Shown one piece after another: positions 60,901 through 64,000 of a DNA stretch of 64,000 nt. Position 1 is the stretch's first letter, and every line of letters starts with the position of its first letter. The stretch lies in the NCBI GenBank assembly GCA_963971285.1, contig OZ020246.1, forward strand, positions 11,825,217 to 11,889,216, given 5' to 3'. This DNA is from Astropecten irregularis (taxonomy: Eukaryota > Echinodermata > Asteroidea > Paxillosida > Astropectinidae). The notes under the pieces are model-generated. The model saw nothing but the letters and a program-made list of their open reading frames with translations. It did not search any database and was not told where the DNA came from. The position numbers and the translations under genes were made by a program.

Positions 60901-63900
60901 CAAAACTGACTTTTTTCAGAAATGCGCGCTATCTTCCTCATAGGTCGCTATGACTACCAGGAACCATTTCGAACAAGAAAAATGCCAATCAACTTGTCAT
61001 GCAAGGGTTTTTGTGTAATTTGAGGCCATTTTGTTTGTGACTGAAACTTCAAAAATTTTATGTGGTCCCCCACATGAGTTTTTTCGATTTTTGCCCAAAA
61101 ACTTACTTTATTCAGAAATGCGCGCTATCTTCCTCATAGGTCGCTATGACTACCAGGAACCATTTCGAACAAAAAAATGCCAATCAACTTGTCATGGGAG
61201 GATTTTTGTGTAATTTGAGGCCATTTTGTTTGTGACTGAAACTTCAAAAATTTTATGTGGTCCCCCACATGAGTTTTTTCGATTTTTGCCCAAAAACTGA
61301 CTTTTTTCAGAAATGCGCGCTATCTTCCTCATAGGTCGCAATGACTACCAGGAACCATTTCGAACAAAAAAATGCCAATCAACTTGTCATGGAAGGATTT
61401 TTGTGTAATTTGAGGCCATTTTGTTTGTGACTGAAACTTCAAAAATTTTATGTGGTCCCCCACATGAGTTTTTTCGATTTTTGCCCAAAAACTGACTTTT
61501 TTCAGAAATGCGCGCTATCTTCCTCATAGGTGGCTATGACTACCAGGAGCCATTTCGAACAAAAAAATGCCAATCAACTTGTCATCGAAGGATTTTTGTG
61601 TAATTTGAGGCCATTTTGTTCGTGACTGAATCTTCAAAAATTTTATGTGGTCCCCCACATGAGTTTTTTTAATTTTTGCCCAAAAACTGACTTTTTTCAG
61701 AAATGCGCGCTATCTTCCTCATAGGTCGCTATGACTACCAGGAGCCATTTCGAACAAAAAAATGCCAATCAACTTGTCATGGAAGGATTTTTGTGTAATT
61801 TGAGGCCATTTTGTTTGTGACTGAAACTTCAAAAATTTTATGTGGTCCCCCACATGAGTTTTTTTGATTTTTGCCCCAAAACTGACTTTTTTCAGAAATG
61901 CGCGCTATCTTCCTCATAGGTCGCTATGACTACCAGGAGCCATTTCGAACAAAAAAATGCCAATCAACTTGTCATGGAAGGATTTTTGTGTAATTTGAGG
62001 CCATTTTGTTTGTGACTGAAACTTCAAAAATTTTATGTGGTCCCCCACATGAGTTTTTTTGATTTTTGCCCCAAAACTGACTTTTTTAAGAAATGCGCGC
62101 TATCTTCCTCATAGGTCGCTATGACTACCAGGAGCCATTTCGAACAAAAAAATTCCAATCAACTTGTCATGGAAGGATTTTTGTGTAATTTGAGGCCATT
62201 TTGTTTGTGACTGAAACTTCAAAAATTTTATGTGGTCCCCCACATGAGTTTTTTCGATTTTTGCCCAAAAACTGACTTTTTTCAGAAATGCGCGCGTTCT
62301 TCCTCATAGGTCGCTATGACTAACAGGAACCATTTCGAACAAGAAAAATGCCAATCAACTTGTCATGCAAGGATTTTTGTGTAATTTGAGACCATTTTGT
62401 TCGTGACTGAAACTTCAAAAATGTCATGTGGTCCCCCACATGAGTTTTTTCGATTTTTGCCCAAAAACTGACTTTTTTCAGAAATGCGCGCTATCTTCCT
62501 CATAGGTCGCTATGACTACCAGGAACCATTTCGAACAAAAAAATGCCAATCAACTTGTCATGGAAGGATTTTTGTGTAATTTGAGGCCATTTTGTTTGTG
62601 ACTGAAACTTCAAAAATTTTATGTGGTCCCCCACATGAGTTTTTTCGATTTTTGCCTCAAAACTGACTTTTTTCAGAAATGCGCGCTATCTTCCTCATAG
62701 GTCGCTATGACTACCAGGAACCATTTCGAACAAGAAAAATGCCAATCAACTTGTCATGCAAGGGTTTTTGTGTAATTTGAGGCCATTTTGTTCGTGACTG
62801 AAATTTCAAAAATTTTATGTGGTCCCCCACATGAGTTTTTTCGATTTTTGCCCCAAAACTGACTTTTTTCAGAAATGCGCGCTATCTTCCTCATAGGTCG
62901 CTATGACTACCAGGAACCATTTCGAACAAGAAAAATGCCAATCAACTTGTCATGCAAGGATTTTTGTGTAATTTGAGGCCATTTTGTTCGTGACTGAAAC
63001 TTCAAAAATTTTATGTGGTCCCCCACATGTGTTTTTTTTTATTTTTGCCCCAAAACTGACTTTTTTCAGAAATGCGCGCTATCTTCCTCATAGGTCGCTA
63101 TGACTACCAGGAGCCATTTCGAACAAAAAAATGCCAATCAACTTGTCATGGAAGGATTTTTGTGTAATTTGAGGCCATTTTGTTTGTGACTGAAACTTCA
63201 AAAATTTTATGTGGTCCCCCACATGAGTTTTTTCGATTTTTGCCCAAAAACTGACTTTTTTCAGAAATGCGCGCTATCTTCCTCATAGGTCGCAATGACC
63301 ACCAGGAACCATTTCGAACAAGAAAAATGCCAATCAACTTGTCATGCAAGGGTTTTTGTGTAATTTGAGGCCATTTTGTTTGTGACTGAAACTTCAAAAA
63401 TTTTATGTGGTCCCCCACATGAGTTTTTTCGATTTTTGCCCAAAAACTTACTTTATTCAGAAATGCGCGCTATCTTCCTCATAGGTCGCTATGACTACAA
63501 GGAACCATTTCGAACAAAAAAATTCCAATCAACTTGTCATGGAAGGATTTTTGTGTAATTTGAGGCCATTTTGTACGTGACTGAAACTTGAAAAATTTTA
63601 TGTGGTCCCCCACATGAGTTTTTTCGATTTTTGCCCAAAAACTGACTTTTTTCAGAAATGCGCGCTATCTTCCTCATAGGTCGCTATGACTAACAGGAAC
63701 CATTTCGAACAAGAAAAATGCCAATCAACTTGTCATGCAAGGATTTTTGTGTAATTTGAGACCATTTTGTTCGTGACTGAAACTTCAAAAATGTCATGTG
63801 GTCCCCCACATGAGTTTTTTCGATTTTTGCCCAAAAACTGACTTTTTTCAGAAATGCGCGCTATCTTCCTCATAGGTCGCTATGACTACCAGGAACCATT

Positions 63901-64000
63901 TCGAACAAAAAAATGCCAATCAACTTGTCATGGAAGGATTTTTGTGTAATTTGAGGCCATTTTGTTTGTGACTGAAACTTCAAAAATTTTATGTGGTCCC
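30980..64000 (+). repeat. Satellite C: about 195-bp tandem repeat, about 169 monomers
   Basis: The hairpin word atgtggtcccccacat recurs every 195-196 bp from 31176 to the right edge (30984 in a degenerate first copy). Each monomer continues gagttttttcgatttttgcc, caaaactgacttttttcag, aaatgcgcgctatcttcctc, ataggtcgctatgactacca, ggaaccatttcgaac, an A-run, gccaatcaacttgtcatg and tttgaggccattttgttcg. Monomer types are marked by variants (gtcgcaatgac, ggttgctatg, ggtggctatg, gcgcgcgttc, tcatcgaagg, catgtgttttttttt). Types recur in blocks: markers at 33610, 35171, 36733 and 38294 are 8 monomers apart, and the 3123-bp, 16-monomer block from about 32.86 kb is repeated from about 35.98 kb. Small frames of 60-90 codons recur on both strands and are repeat by-products. 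The array leaves the window, so its length is unknown. Confidence 0.98.

Noticed and set aside
33610-63558. Recurring 60-90-codon frames in satellite C
   Set aside because: By-products of the 195-bp repeat, open only in certain variant monomers and on both strands; 195 is a multiple of three but stops in most monomers cut the frame.
30980-64000. CENP-B box in satellite C (atttcgaac...)
   Set aside because: TTCG and a spaced A are present, but the CGGG half of the 17-bp box is missing in every monomer, so there is no support for a CENP-B site.
1-64000. CRISPR array or other prokaryotic repeat system
   Set aside because: Repeats are head-to-tail satellites without unique spacers, periods are 10-217 bp and the context is eukaryotic.

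Overview
The window is eukaryotic nuclear DNA, almost certainly from an animal. Evidence: intron-flanked exon fragments with GT/AG borders, a tRNA-derived short element, several miniature inverted-repeat elements (MITEs), and about 50 kb of satellite DNA. The element styles (CAGGGGCC-type and pogo-like MITEs, gagggcgcta-containing repeats, CRE-rich repeats) fit a marine invertebrate or invertebrate deuterostome, but the species cannot be read from the sequence. No bacterial operon, CRISPR array or intact protein gene is present.

Layout. 1-6897: satellite A (about 217 bp period), entering from the left edge, with nested higher-order duplications and a decayed last monomer. 6898-9314: dispersed-repeat DNA with three copies of a 20-bp motif, a 630-bp MITE with perfect 56-bp inverted ends and 8-bp target duplications, a 1.7-monomer fragment of satellite C, and a weak exon candidate. 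9315-9942: a 53-bp minisatellite. 9960-18388: satellite B (about 193 bp), followed by a related 96-bp array in the opposite orientation (18389-18796). 18797-20937: relics of satellites B and D, then a diverged CRE-rich tandem repeat interrupted by a 0.5-kb inverted-repeat insertion. 20938-21714: satellite D, a 10-bp repeat in perfect register.

21715-30979 is the only mostly non-satellite part. It holds a disrupted fragment of a neutral sphingomyelinase (SMPD2/nSMase1-type) gene with a GMRMDYILYD motif and the catalytic SDH motif, a possible next exon, a tRNA-like sequence inside an inverted repeat, several MITEs, three copies of another short element family, and a 2.1-kb imperfect palindrome (27569-29671). 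30980-64000 (right edge): satellite C, about 169 monomers of about 195 bp in multi-scale higher-order repeats.

Tandem repeats make up about four fifths of the window, so it reads as a heterochromatin-like satellite island (pericentromeric, subtelomeric or interstitial). The open reading frames inside satellites A-D are by-products of repeat composition. The most informative signals are structural: filled/empty site pairs inside the window, array polarity switches, satellite relics outside their arrays, mirrored exon-like sequences in the palindrome, and satellite C lying next to both copies of one dispersed repeat.
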